Source: Parvibaculaceae bacterium PLY_AMNH_Bact1 (GTDB taxonomy: Bacteria > Pseudomonadota > Alphaproteobacteria > Parvibaculales > Parvibaculaceae). From it: a stretch of DNA of 64,000 nucleotides. Below, piece by piece: positions 27,781 through 36,458 of the stretch. The notes beneath the pieces were generated by a model. That model made no database searches. It saw only the letters and a list, made by a program, of their open reading frames with translations, and had not been told where the DNA came from. Positions within the stretch are counted from its first letter, which is position 1; every line of letters starts with the position of its first letter. The position numbers were made by a program, and so were the translations under genes. The DNA lies in contig CP126168.1 in assembly GCA_032881465.1 (NCBI GenBank), forward strand, positions 3,349,501-3,413,500, in the 5' to 3' direction.

Positions 27781-28386
27781 TTAGAGCCAGGGCTGCTCTG
27801 CGCCCCGCGTCTTTTCAAAGGACGTGATCTTCTCTTCCTTCTGAAGCGTAAGACCCACATCATCCAAACCTTCCAGCAGGCAATGCTTGCGGAAGGGATC
27901 AATGTCGAAGGAGATCGTGCCGCCATCAGGGCCTTTAATCTCTTGAGCTTCCAGATCAACTGAGACGGTGGCGTTGGCACCGCGCTCCGCATCATCCATC
28001 AGCTTGTCTACATCGCCCTGTGAAAGCTTGATGGGCAGGATGCCGTTCTTGAAGCAGTTATTATAAAAAATGTCGGCAAACGAAGTGGAGATGATCACCT
28101 TGATGCCAAAGTCCGCAATCGCCCAGGGCGCATGCTCTCGCGACGAGCCACAACCAAAATTATCACCGGCAACAAGGATCTCTGCATTCCGGTACTGAGG
28201 CTTGTTCAGCACGAAATCTGGAATCTCTGCCCCCTCTTTTGTGAAACGCATTTCATCAAACAGGTTCTTACCAAGACCCGTCCGCTTGATGGTTTTCAGG
28301 AACTGCTTTGGAATGATCATGTCCGTGTCGACATTCAGGATCGGCAGGGGGGCGGCAACGCCATCTACTTTTTTAAACTTATCCAT
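27781..28386 (-). CDS. leuD: 3-isopropylmalate dehydratase small subunit
   Basis: LeuD is the swivel-domain subunit that with LeuC isomerises 2- to 3-isopropylmalate. At 201 residues it is standard. [19 protein letters not shown] and the substrate-site signature [15 protein letters not shown] are present. The ATG at 28386 has AAGGAG 7 bases before it; a GTG one codon earlier is not needed. It follows leuC by 11 bases and ends at a strong terminator, so leuCD form one transcript. Confidence 0.98.
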   Translation of the reverse strand: MDKFKKVDGVAAPLPILNVDTDMIIPKQFLKTIKRTGLGKNLFDEMRFTKEGAEIPDFVLNKPQYRNAEILVAGDNFGCGSSREHAPWAIADFGIKVIISTSFADIFYNNCFKNGILPIKLSQGDVDKLMDDAERGANATVSVDLEAQEIKGPDGGTISFDIDPFRKHCLLEGLDDVGLTLQKEEKITSFEKTRGAEQPWL

Positions 28387-28397
28387 CACTGCTCTCC

Positions 28398-29795
28398 TTA
28401 AACTTTTCGTACGTCAACAAAGTGACCCGCAATCGCAGCCGCGGCCGCCATCTCTGGCGACACAAGGTGTGTGCGTCCGCCCCGGCCCTGACGACCTTCA
28501 AAGTTCCGGTTCGACGTTGAGGCACAGCGCTCGCCTTCGGCAAGCTTGTCCGCATTCATCGCCAGACACATGGAACAACCCGGCTCACGCCAGTCAAAAC
28601 CTGCTTCAATGAGGATCTTATCGAGCCCCTCCTGCTCCGCCTGCTCTTTCACCAAGCCAGAACCCGGCACGACCATTGCACTCACAGTCGAGGCAACTTT
28701 TTTGCCCTTCGCAACACGGGCAACTTCGCGAATGTCCTCGATCCGCCCATTGGTGCACGACCCGATAAACGCACGATCAATTTTGATGTCCGTCATAGGC
28801 GTATTGGCCTCAAGGCCCATATAGGCAAGTGAGCGCTCAACTGCTGTACGCTTCGCTGCATCTTCAATCTTAGATGGATCAGGAACAGAGCCTTCAATCG
28901 AAACAACGTTCTCAGGGCTGGTGCCCCAGGTAAGCGTTGGCGGCAGGTTAGACGCATCAAGCGTCACGACCTTGTCGTAATGCGCGCCTTCATCAGATGG
29001 CAGTGTCTTCCAGTACGCTACAGCTGCGTCCCAGTCAGCACCTTGTGGGCTGCGCGGACGGCCTTTCAAATATTCAAACGTCTTTTCATCCGGCGCGATA
29101 AGACCAGCACGCGCACCGCCTTCAATCGACATGTTGCAGACCGTCATCCGGCCTTCCATAGACAGGGCGCGGATAGCTTCGCCCGTATATTCCATCACAT
29201 AGCCGGTCCCGCCAGCTGTGCCGATCTCACCGATGACGGCGAGAATGATGTCTTTTGCCGTCACGTGATCGGGCAGCGTGCCGTTCACTTCGATCTTCAT
29301 GTTCTTGGCTTTGGATTGGATCAGCGTCTGGGTTGCCAGCACATGCTCCACTTCCGATGTGCCGATGCCGTGGGCCAGTGCCCCGAAGGCACCGTGAGTT
29401 GACGTGTGGCTGTCACCGCAAACGATCGTCGTACCGGGAAGCGTAAAGCCCTGCTCTGGTCCAACGATATGCACAACACCCTGTCGGATATCGAGCATCT
29501 CCAGATATTCAACACCAAAATCCTTGGCGTTCTTTTCCAGTGTCTCGACCTGAATGCGGCTTTCTTCATCCGCGATGCCGTTGGCCCGACCTTCGGTTGG
29601 CACATTGTGGTCAGCGACGGCCAATGTCTTTTCAGGCGCGCGAACCTGACGGCCCGACATGCGTAAGCCCTCAAAGGCCTGCGGGCTTGTCACTTCATGC
29701 ACAAGGTGACGATCAATATAGAGAAGGCAAGTTCCGTCATCTTGAACATCCACCATGTGGGCATCCCAGATTTTGTCATACATCGTACGAGCCAT
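28398..29795 (-). CDS. leuC: 3-isopropylmalate dehydratase large subunit
   Basis: LeuC, 465 residues, binds the [4Fe-4S] cluster that coordinates the substrate hydroxyl. The cluster cysteines are in [17 protein letters not shown] and [43 protein letters not shown] is present in parts, and [20 protein letters not shown] is the end signature. AGGAGAAGAG precedes the ATG. It is the first gene of leuCD, after the rplS terminator. Confidence 0.98.
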   Translation of the reverse strand: MARTMYDKIWDAHMVDVQDDGTCLLYIDRHLVHEVTSPQAFEGLRMSGRQVRAPEKTLAVADHNVPTEGRANGIADEESRIQVETLEKNAKDFGVEYLEMLDIRQGVVHIVGPEQGFTLPGTTIVCGDSHTSTHGAFGALAHGIGTSEVEHVLATQTLIQSKAKNMKIEVNGTLPDHVTAKDIILAVIGEIGTAGGTGYVMEYTGEAIRALSMEGRMTVCNMSIEGGARAGLIAPDEKTFEYLKGRPRSPQGADWDAAVAYWKTLPSDEGAHYDKVVTLDASNLPPTLTWGTSPENVVSIEGSVPDPSKIEDAAKRTAVERSLAYMGLEANTPMTDIKIDRAFIGSCTNGRIEDIREVARVAKGKKVASTVSAMVVPGSGLVKEQAEQEGLDKILIEAGFDWREPGCSMCLAMNADKLAEGERCASTSNRNFEGRQGRGGRTHLVSPEMAAAAAIAGHFVDVRKV

Positions 29796-29885
29796 TTACT
29801 CTTCTCCTCTTGAACGCGCTCATCGCAGTGAACGCATCTCACTTGGTCAAATTTCAAGTCATGAGCACTTTGGGAGTGCCCGAAA

Positions 29886-29922
29886 CAAAAAGCGGGCGAA
29901 AGGCCCTCTGGCCTTGCCCGCT
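29886..29922 (-). terminator. terminator after rplS
   Basis: AGCGGGC/GCCCGCT with inner AAGGCC/GGCCTT (29891-29922) is followed on the minus strand by TTTTTG. It should end the ffh-to-rplS transcript. Confidence 0.88.
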
Positions 29923-29961
29923 CTTCGTGTGCCTTAAAGCCTGATCTCAGGCAGTGGCTTC

Positions 29962-30345
29962 TTATTTTGCAGCGGCGGACTTCTTGTTCCGGTGATCCTG
30001 ACGCTCCGCAATACGGGCCGATTTACCGCGACGGCCACGTAGGTAGTAGAGCTTCGCGCGACGGACACGTCCGCGACGAATGACCTTAATGCTGTCGATC
30101 AGCGGACCGTGAACTGGGAACACGCGCTCGACGCCTTCACCGTAGGAGATCTTTCGAACAGTGAAGCTCTCGTTTACGCCTTCACCGCCACGGGCAATGA
30201 CAACCCCTTCGAACGCCTGAATACGTTCGCGGGTGCCTTCCACCACCTTAACGTTCACCTGAACGGTATCGCCCGGATCGAAAACCGGAATCTCTTTGCC
30301 CAGGGACGCAATTTGCTCTTTTTCAAGCTCTTGGATGATGTTCAT
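29962..30345 (-). CDS. rplS: 50S ribosomal protein L19
   Basis: L19 sits at the 30S-50S interface. At 127 residues it has the family length. [30 protein letters not shown] and the C-terminal [23 protein letters not shown] are diagnostic. The start at 30345 gives [13 protein letters not shown], as in other alphaproteobacteria; an upstream frame to 30417 lacks family residues. It follows trmD after 75 bases. Confidence 0.98.
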   Translation of the reverse strand: MNIIQELEKEQIASLGKEIPVFDPGDTVQVNVKVVEGTRERIQAFEGVVIARGGEGVNESFTVRKISYGEGVERVFPVHGPLIDSIKVIRRGRVRRAKLYYLRGRRGKSARIAERQDHRNKKSAAAK

Positions 30346-30420
30346 CGCTTCAAACCTTTTTAGCCGGATACGGCACGTTTTCGGAACGGATTCCCCGAAA
30401 GCGCGCGTGAGTACCACATA

Positions 30421-31152
30421 TCAATCTGTTAGGCGACCTTCTTTGTGCATTTTTTGCCACAAATCTGGCCGCCGCTCTTTTGTTAACCTCTCGGATTGCT
30501 CCCGGCGCCATGCCGCGACCTTTCCGTGATCTCCAGAGGTGAGAACGGCAGGGATCTCCTTGCCTTCCCAGGTCCCGGGCCGCGTGTAATGCGGATATTC
30601 CAGGAGACCTCCTTCAAAACTCTCATCTTCGCCGGAGGCTTCCGCCCCCATCACCCCTGGAAGCAGTCGGATAACTGCATCCAGAAGCGCCAATGCCGCA
30701 GGCTCCCCGCCCGACAGCACAAAATCGCCAAGGCTCACCTCTTCGAGGTTGCGGCCCTGAATGACCCGCTCATCTATGCCCTCAAACCGGCCACAGAGAA
30801 GCACCACACCGGGGCCCTCTGCCAGCTCCCGCACCCTTGCCTGCGTAAGCGGCGCGCCCCTGGGGCTCAGATAGAGCCGTGGACGTGCATCTCCGGCGGG
30901 ACTTGCCGCATCAATGGCATCGCCCAGCACATCTGCCTTCAGGACCATGCCAGCCCCACCCCCAGAAGGGGTATCATCCACCTGGGCATGTTTACCCTGG
31001 CCGAAGTCTCTTATGTTGATGGTCTCCAGAGACCATCTGCCGTCTTCCAGCGCTTTGCCAGCCAGCGAGAACCCGAGCGAGCCCGGAAACATCTCCGGAA
31101 AGAGCGTCAGGACACTCGCAGACCACGCTTCCTGAGCGTCCCGCTCAGCCAT
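30421..31152 (-). CDS. trmD: tRNA (guanine37-N1)-methyltransferase
   Basis: TrmD methylates G37 next to the anticodon from S-adenosylmethionine, preventing frameshifts. The SPOUT knot is visible: [12 protein letters not shown] at the start, [27 protein letters not shown] and [42 protein letters not shown] closes the protein. The ATG at 31152 (243 residues) overlaps the rimM stop by 8 bases and has GAGG 7 bases upstream; longer starts at 31170 and beyond lie within rimM. Confidence 0.97.
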   Translation of the reverse strand: MAERDAQEAWSASVLTLFPEMFPGSLGFSLAGKALEDGRWSLETINIRDFGQGKHAQVDDTPSGGGAGMVLKADVLGDAIDAASPAGDARPRLYLSPRGAPLTQARVRELAEGPGVVLLCGRFEGIDERVIQGRNLEEVSLGDFVLSGGEPAALALLDAVIRLLPGVMGAEASGEDESFEGGLLEYPHYTRPGTWEGKEIPAVLTSGDHGKVAAWRREQSERLTKERRPDLWQKMHKEGRLTD

Positions 31153-31780
31153 TGCCACCCTCGTTTCCATCAGCCCTATCGCCTGTCCGGGCATTCTCCC
31201 GCGCCCGGGCCTTAGGGCTGCGCCGCCGTTTCCGAGGCTTTGGCTTCGCCTTTTCCTCTTCCGTCTCAAACGTACCCAACGGCGGGTCCGCGATCAGCTT
31301 GCCAGCGGCAATATCAACACTAGGGACGTTCTCTTCTGTGAACGCCATCATGACTGTGGCCGCCCCGTCAGCGGGGGCGATCTCCAGAATATCTCCAGCG
31401 CCAAAGTCAAAAACCCCGGACACGGTTCCCAGGACCGCGCCGTCTGTGGCCTCAACCGTGAGGCCCACCAGGTCAGCGTGGAACCAGCCTTCATCCTCTG
31501 GCTCGGTCTCTCCGAGATCAGCTCGGGTGACTATCAGCTCCGCGCCTTTCAGCGCTTCTGCTGCATCCCGACCCTTGATCCCCTCAAGCTCAATCGTCAC
31601 CAGGCCTTTGCCAGCCCCTGTGACCTTGATCTCCCGAGAGACACCGCGAACCATCACCGGCCCATAATCACCAATGGCCTCTGGTTCACCCGTGAAGGGT
31701 TTCACCCGAAGACCTCCACTGACACCATGAGCGCCGGTAACAACGCCCAAAATAATTTCTGCATCAGCTTCACGGGTCAT
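31145..31780 (-). CDS. rimM: ribosome maturation factor RimM
   Basis: RimM assists 30S assembly, binding S19 through its PRC-barrel half. The 211-residue protein starts [22 protein letters not shown] and has the PRC part [32 protein letters not shown]. It carries a long basic tail ([19 protein letters not shown]) not found in short forms. The start at 31780 is chosen by family alignment from memory; the ribosome site is poor, so coupling to rpsP, 22 bases upstream, is likely. Confidence 0.95.
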   Translation of the reverse strand: MTREADAEIILGVVTGAHGVSGGLRVKPFTGEPEAIGDYGPVMVRGVSREIKVTGAGKGLVTIELEGIKGRDAAEALKGAELIVTRADLGETEPEDEGWFHADLVGLTVEATDGAVLGTVSGVFDFGAGDILEIAPADGAATVMMAFTEENVPSVDIAAGKLIADPPLGTFETEEEKAKPKPRKRRRSPKARARENARTGDRADGNEGGNG

Positions 31781-31802
31781 GGAAGAAACGCGGGTGAGGG
31801 GC

Positions 31803-32207
31803 TTAGCCCTCAGCTGCGGCCTCTTCTGCGGGTGCTTCTTCAGCTGGAGCTTCAGCAGCAGCTTTGGCATCTTCAGCCGCTTGACGTTCAGCTTCCAATC
31901 GTTCCTGAGCCTTCTGGCCAGGCTTCGCCTTGTTTGGATTGTTACGTGCAGGACGCTTCGCAATGCCCGCAGCATCCATAAAGCGCAGAACCCGGTCTGT
32001 TGGTTTCGCACCATTGGAAACCCAATGCTGAATGCGCTCAACTTCAAGCTTCACGCGGTCAGCGTGATCTTTTGGCAGCAGCGGATTGTAGCTACCTACT
32101 TTTTCAATGAAACGGCCATCACGTGGGGAACGAATGTCAGCAACAACGATCCGGTAATACGGACGCTTCTTGCTGCCACCCCGGGCCAGTCTGATCTTCA
32201 ATGCCAT
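31803..32207 (-). CDS. rpsP: 30S ribosomal protein S16
   Basis: S16 is a 30S assembly protein. [35 protein letters not shown] is diagnostic. The 134-residue length is due to an Ala/Glu-rich C-terminal tail (about 105-134) that is usual in alphaproteobacterial S16. A GGAGAAAATC ribosome site precedes the ATG. It follows the chorismate mutase gene by 33 bases. Confidence 0.98.
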   Translation of the reverse strand: MALKIRLARGGSKKRPYYRIVVADIRSPRDGRFIEKVGSYNPLLPKDHADRVKLEVERIQHWVSNGAKPTDRVLRFMDAAGIAKRPARNNPNKAKPGQKAQERLEAERQAAEDAKAAAEAPAEEAPAEEAAAEG

Positions 32208-32240
32208 ATCGATTTTCTCCTTGAACGGCGCGCGACTGAG

Positions 32241-32543
32241 TTAGCCGCGAATTGCTTTGTGATTACGAATAACTTCCTCGATGAGAAAGTTGAGAAACTT
32301 TTCGGCGAAGGCGGGATCAAGATCCGCGTCTTCCGCCAGTTTGCGCAGACGCGCGATTTGTCTTTCTTCCCGGGCAGGGTCTGCCGGCGGAAGATCGTGT
32401 GCTGCTTTCAACTCCCCCACGGCCTGGGTGCACTTAAAGCGCTCCGCCAGCATGTGAATGAGTGCTGCATCTACATTGTCGATGCTTGAGCGAAGCTTTC
32501 CGAGCACTTCTGTGGCCCGCGCACTGTCGTCAACTTGGCTCAT
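32241..32543 (-). CDS. AroQ-type chorismate mutase
   Basis: A 100-residue all-helical enzyme turning chorismate into prephenate for phenylalanine and tyrosine. LRSSIDNVDAALIHMLAERF carries the first active-site Arg and the helix; KAAHDLPPADPAREERQIARL and EEVIRNHKAIRG carry the others. It is stand-alone, with no dehydratase domain. Its ATG overlaps the ffh stop as ATGA, so it is translated with the SRP protein, an arrangement common in alphaproteobacteria. Confidence 0.93.
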   Translation of the reverse strand: MSQVDDSARATEVLGKLRSSIDNVDAALIHMLAERFKCTQAVGELKAAHDLPPADPAREERQIARLRKLAEDADLDPAFAEKFLNFLIEEVIRNHKAIRG

Positions 32544-34087
32544 CTTTTCTTGCCCTTCTTACCACCACGCCCAGTCGGCAAACCTGGAAGACCGCCCGGT
32601 GCACCACCAAGACCAGGCAAGCCCGGAACACCACCCGCGATGGAACCGGTTGGAAGCCCCGGCATCCCACCGGCTTGATCCCCAAGCAGGCGCTGGATTT
32701 CAGCCGGGTCGGTTGGCATATCAGCAGGGAGGTCAGCTGGCATTTCCGGCATGCCGCCGCCAAAGAGACTGCCCAGCCCCTTCATGCCACCCTTCGCCAT
32801 CTTCTTCATCATGTCCGCCATCTGACGATGCATCTTGAGCAGGCGATTAATCTCTTGAACCGTGGTCCCCGATCCAGCAGCAACCCGCTTCTTGCGGCTT
32901 GCGTTCAGGATCTTTGGATTGCGACGTTCAGCTTTGGTCATGGAGGAGATGATCGCGCCCTGACGTTTGATGACGCTGTCATCCAGGTCGGCCGCATTCA
33001 TCTGCTTCTTCATCTTGCCCATGCCCGGCAACATGCCCATCACACCAGCCATGCCGCCCATGCGGCCCATCTGCTTCAATTGCTCTGCGAGATCATCCAG
33101 GTCGAACTGACCCTTCTTCATCTTCGCCGCCATCTTGTTCGCTTTTTCAGCGTCGATGGTCTCTGCCGCTTTCTCAACCAGACTGACAACGTCGCCCATA
33201 CCAAGAATGCGACCGGCGACACGGTCCGGTGCGAAATCTTCTAGCTCATCAAGCTTTTCACCCGTACCAAGAAGCTTGATCGGCACGCCGGTAACAGCAC
33301 GCATGGAAAGCGCGGCACCACCACGACCATCACCGTCCGTCCGGGTGAGCACAATACCCGTAAGGGACATACGCTCGTGGAACTGTTCGGCCACATTGAC
33401 CGCGTCCTGACCCGTCAGACTGTCTGCAACGAGCAGGATTTCATGAGGCTCTGAGACGGCACGCACATCAGCCATCTCGGCCATCAATGCTTCATCCACA
33501 TGCAAACGACCCGCGGTGTCGAGCATGATCACATCAAACCCGCCAAGCTTCGCTGCCTGCACCGCCCGCTTAGTAATATCGACCGGCTGCTGCCCCTCAA
33601 TGATCGGGAGCGTAGCAATCTCTGTTTGCTCACCCAGAACCTTCAACTGTTCCTGAGCGGCAGGACGGCGCACGTCGAGCGACGCCATCAAAACCTTTTT
33701 CTTCTCAGTCGCTGTCAGGCGTTTCGCGATCTTCGCGGTAGAGGTCGTCTTACCAGACCCCTGCAGACCCACCATCATGATGACAACGGGCGCGGCGGCG
33801 GCAAGAGAGATCGGCGCGGGCTCGGTGCCCAGCGTCTCAACCATCGCGTCATGGACGATTTTGACGACCTGCTGGCCCGGCGTCACCGAGCGCAGCACTT
33901 CCTGACCGACAGCACGTTCGCGCACTTTGTCGATGAAGGCCTTAGCAACAGGCAGAGCAACATCGGCTTCAAGGAGCGCGCGGCGCACTTCGCGCATCGC
34001 TTCGTCCACGTCTTTTGGTCCGAGGGCACCCTTGCCTCTCAGATTGTCAAAAACGGACCCAAGCCGGTCTGTTAAGCTCTCAAACAT
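32540..34087 (-). CDS. ffh: signal recognition particle protein Ffh
   Basis: Ffh is the SRP GTPase that binds 4.5S RNA and nascent membrane-protein signals. The 515-residue protein has the N domain, the G domain (GLQGSGKTTSTAKIA P-loop, DVRRPAAQEQL, DTAGRLHVDE, TRTDGDGRGG), and the M domain with a long Gly/Met-rich tail (GGGMPEMPADLPADMP, PGLPGLGGAPGG). The start at 34087 gives MFESLTDRLGSVFDNLRGKG. The receptor gene ftsY is 6 kb away on the other strand. A promoter, three hairpins and a terminator precede it. Confidence 0.98.
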   Translation of the reverse strand: MFESLTDRLGSVFDNLRGKGALGPKDVDEAMREVRRALLEADVALPVAKAFIDKVRERAVGQEVLRSVTPGQQVVKIVHDAMVETLGTEPAPISLAAAAPVVIMMVGLQGSGKTTSTAKIAKRLTATEKKKVLMASLDVRRPAAQEQLKVLGEQTEIATLPIIEGQQPVDITKRAVQAAKLGGFDVIMLDTAGRLHVDEALMAEMADVRAVSEPHEILLVADSLTGQDAVNVAEQFHERMSLTGIVLTRTDGDGRGGAALSMRAVTGVPIKLLGTGEKLDELEDFAPDRVAGRILGMGDVVSLVEKAAETIDAEKANKMAAKMKKGQFDLDDLAEQLKQMGRMGGMAGVMGMLPGMGKMKKQMNAADLDDSVIKRQGAIISSMTKAERRNPKILNASRKKRVAAGSGTTVQEINRLLKMHRQMADMMKKMAKGGMKGLGSLFGGGMPEMPADLPADMPTDPAEIQRLLGDQAGGMPGLPTGSIAGGVPGLPGLGGAPGGLPGLPTGRGGKKGKKR

Positions 34088-34133
34088 CGCGTCCTTTATC
34101 GGCGGAAATCCGCCAGAAAAAAAGCCAAAGCAC

Positions 34134-34168
34134 AAAAACACCTGTGAGCGAACCCTCGCCGACAGGTG
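34134..34168 (-). terminator. intrinsic terminator before ffh
   Basis: Stem CACCTGT/ACAGGTG with inner GCGA/TCGC, then TTTTT on the minus strand. It sits between a promoter and the ffh start, so it must end a separate RNA or be a regulated attenuator. Confidence 0.7.
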
Positions 34169-34230
34169 GTGATCCCGGCCTCCCTCAGGAGGCCTCATCA
34201 GGACCGAAGCGTACAAACAGCTTCGAAAGA
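34134..34230 (-). ncRNA. candidate small or leader RNA upstream of ffh
   Basis: Reading the minus strand from a predicted start near 34230, three hairpins follow in order: CGAAGC/GCTTCG (34205-34225), GGCCTCC/GGAGGCC with a TGAG loop (34177-34194), and CACCTGT/ACAGGTG with an inner GCGA/TCGC stem (34139-34168) followed by five T. This is the form of a free small RNA of about 95 nt, or of an attenuator ending 47 bases before the ffh ATG. I do not recognise a known RNA family; the SRP RNA signature GGAAGGAAGC is absent. Confidence 0.4.
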
Positions 34231-34236
34231 GCGCGC

Positions 34237-34265
34237 AAACTAGGCAGAAAGGGGGTTTCTGTCAA
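34237..34265 (-). promoter_or_regulatory. promoter upstream of ffh
   Basis: A consensus TTGACA -35 (34260-34265, read on the minus strand) is 17 bases from TAGTTT (34237-34242). It points toward the hairpin unit and ffh. Confidence 0.6.
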
Positions 34266-34347
34266 ACATTCCGCGCTGAAACAGGGTTAGCCCCGGTTAA
34301 CCTCGTTTCCTAACAAGCCGTTAACGGGCTGGGGATAGTTTAGCCCC

Positions 34348-34611
34348 ATGATAGATGCACTCGGCACAGCAACCCAAGGGGCTCACAATGCCCTCCAGAG
34401 CTTCGACCAGGCGGCGACCCAAATCGCCAAAGCCGGGACAAATGCTGTGGAGCAGGTGACGAGCAATGGCAGCACACCGCCTGCAAAAACGGATGGCATC
34501 GTCAAAGCGGTGGTGCAGATGAGCCAGGCCGAAACCAACTATGCAGCCAACGCAAAGGTCATCGAGACAGTCGACAAGTTGATGGGCGACACCCTCGACA
34601 TTCTGGCTTGA
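34348..34611 (+). CDS. orphan flagellar rod C-terminal-like small protein
   Basis: This 87-residue protein ends in VVQMSQAETNYAANAKVIETVDKLMGDTLDIL, which resembles the conserved C-terminal helix of the flagellar rod/hook proteins (FlgB/C/G/E: V.M..A...Y.AN.KV..T.D.M....L.I). The N-terminal half is Ala/Gln-rich and helical. No flagellar gene is nearby. It may be a true FlgC-like fragment protein used elsewhere or a relict. It converges on the CinA-type gene with one base between their stops. Confidence 0.6.
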   Translation: MIDALGTATQGAHNALQSFDQAATQIAKAGTNAVEQVTSNGSTPPAKTDGIVKAVVQMSQAETNYAANAKVIETVDKLMGDTLDILA

Positions 34612-34612
34612 G

Positions 34613-35104
34613 CTAGGCGCCAGCCTCTTCCAAACACTCAATGAGAAGTTCAAGCTGCGCCTTCCCGAAGAGGCGCATGTTCTCTACGCGATCAGCCACC
34701 CCAGTCTCAACAAGCCGCGCTTTTGAAACCGGCCCCGATACTGCCACAACCGCCGTGCCGGGCTGCGGTCCATAAGGCGACCCTGCAGGACCTGCCGCCC
34801 CCATCTCACTCGTCGCCCAGTCGGATGCCATTTGGCTGCGAAACCCATCAGCCATGGCCTGCGCAAACTCAGGCGTCAGCGGCGCCAGCCCCTCGAGCTT
34901 CAGAGTTGAACGGTCCCTCAGAATGCGTCCTGCTTCACGGGTATAGACGACGGTAGAACCCAAAAAGAAGGCAGACGCACCCGGCTGAGCAATGAGAGCC
35001 GCAGACACAAGTCCCCCGACAGAACTTTCGCCCACAGCGATCTTCTCACCCCGTGACTTCAGAAGATCTGCAGCGGTCTTCGCCAATGGCAATAGGCTTT
35101 CCAA
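34613..35104 (-). CDS. CinA C-terminal type nicotinamide-nucleotide amidase
   Basis: A 163-residue stand-alone CinA C-terminal domain (PncC type), predicted to deamidate NMN to nicotinate mononucleotide in pyridine nucleotide salvage. KIAVGESSVGGLVSAALIAQPGASAFFLGSTVVYT has the catalytic Ser in the first strand-loop, and SEMGAAGPAGSPYGPQPGTAVVAVSGP matches the second motif. Translation appears to start at a TTG (35104), with AAGGAAG 6 bases before it; no early ATG exists. It converges with the 87-residue gene. Confidence 0.85.
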   Translation of the reverse strand: MESLLPLAKTAADLLKSRGEKIAVGESSVGGLVSAALIAQPGASAFFLGSTVVYTREAGRILRDRSTLKLEGLAPLTPEFAQAMADGFRSQMASDWATSEMGAAGPAGSPYGPQPGTAVVAVSGPVSKARLVETGVADRVENMRLFGKAQLELLIECLEEAGA

Positions 35105-35212
35105 ACGAAACTTCCTTCACAAAATGATTACTGCCGCAGTTTAATAATATGCGAAATGCCGTTCGCGTCGGCGCCGCATCATTGGTAGTATACATTGGCT
35201 ACCGGAGGAAAG

Positions 35213-36451
35213 ATGCGCGTTCTTCAACTTGTCAAAACAAGCCATGGTGCACGTTGGGCACTAGAGCAGGTGCAAGAGCTCTGCAAAATGGGCGTGGAAG
35301 TGCATGTAGCGCTTCCCAACCTCGCCGGTGGGTTTGCCAATGCATGGACCGAAAGCGGCGCTAAGGTTCATATTGTAGACATTGGGTTTCCTGCTCGTGA
35401 GTTGTGGCGCCTTCCTTCTGTTATCTCATCATTCAAAAATCTGGTAGAGCGAGTCCAACCGGACCTCATACATAGCCATTTCGTAAGCACCACACTGACG
35501 ATGCGAATGGCACTCCAAAACGATCAATCGATAAAGCGTGTATTTCAGGTGCCCGGACCACTCCATCTGGAGAACGCAATCTTTCGTAACTGGGAACTGA
35601 CCTCCAGCAACAGCCAGGACTATTGGATCGCCTCCAGCAACTTCATCGAAAAACTCTATCGCGACGCTGGCATATCACAAGACCGGCTCTTTCTGAGTTA
35701 TTATGGCAACCATCTCAGCGATGAGATTTCCTCAGCGCGAACTGAAATGCGCAAGCTCTTTGGCATCTCCGAAGAACAGCGGGTCGTCGGTAGCATCAGC
35801 TACATGTATCCTCCCAAATATTTTCTGGGACAGGTACGCGGACTGAAGCGCCACGAGGTGTTAATCAAAGCGTTTTCCCACCTTGGAGAATTGCGCAGTG
35901 ATGTGACCGGCGTTCTTATTGGAGGACAGTGGGGCGGGGGAAAATCCTATGAGCGTCGATTGCGCAGAAGAGCCAAGTCAGTGGCAACCATGCGCATCGA
36001 AATGCCCGGCGCAATCCCACCACAGAACTCACAAAATGTTTGGCCTCTGTTCGATCTGGCGGTTCATATCCCGAGCACTGAAAATTGTGGCGGTGTGGTG
36101 GAACCACTCGCTGCTGGCGTACCAGTATTGACCAATCGTGTCGGCGGCATTCCAGAAGTTGTAATTGACGGGGTCAGCGGCCTCTCGGTTGAAGAGGATT
36201 CACCGAAAAATATCGCGATCGCCATAAACCGTGCACTCAACGATCTACCCAAACTGGGATTGATGGCGAAAGAGGGCCAAAGCCTTGTCAAAACCATGTT
36301 CGATGTACGCCGCACAGCCGCGGAAATTCGCGCGATATACGAACACATTCTGAACGAGGGTCAAAAGCCGAAACGTTTCAATAGCAGAGACTTTCTCGAA
36401 ACAAACTTCCAGGAAAAAGCAACCAACGTTGTTCCGCTGAACAAGTCCTGA
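35213..36451 (+). CDS. glycosyltransferase family 4
   Basis: A 412-residue GT-B fold enzyme that should add a sugar from an activated donor to a surface polysaccharide. The N-terminal half starts MRVLQLVKTSHGARWALEQV. The donor-binding EX7E motif is in STENCGGVVEPLAAGVPVLTNRVGGIPE, split around ENCGGVVE. The ATG at 35213 has GGAGG just before it. It lies tail to tail with a flippase gene, 7 bases apart, suggesting both serve glycan assembly. Donor and acceptor are unknown. Confidence 0.9.
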   Translation: MRVLQLVKTSHGARWALEQVQELCKMGVEVHVALPNLAGGFANAWTESGAKVHIVDIGFPARELWRLPSVISSFKNLVERVQPDLIHSHFVSTTLTMRMALQNDQSIKRVFQVPGPLHLENAIFRNWELTSSNSQDYWIASSNFIEKLYRDAGISQDRLFLSYYGNHLSDEISSARTEMRKLFGISEEQRVVGSISYMYPPKYFLGQVRGLKRHEVLIKAFSHLGELRSDVTGVLIGGQWGGGKSYERRLRRRAKSVATMRIEMPGAIPPQNSQNVWPLFDLAVHIPSTENCGGVVEPLAAGVPVLTNRVGGIPEVVIDGVSGLSVEEDSPKNIAIAINRALNDLPKLGLMAKEGQSLVKTMFDVRRTAAEIRAIYEHILNEGQKPKRFNSRDFLETNFQEKATNVVPLNKS

Positions 36452-36458
36452 TCTACCC

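Noticed and set aside
34168-34202. Hammerhead ribozyme core CTGATGAG on the minus strand followed by a stem
   Set aside because: The second conserved element GAAA after stem II is replaced by GGGA and no stem III or cleavage site is visible.
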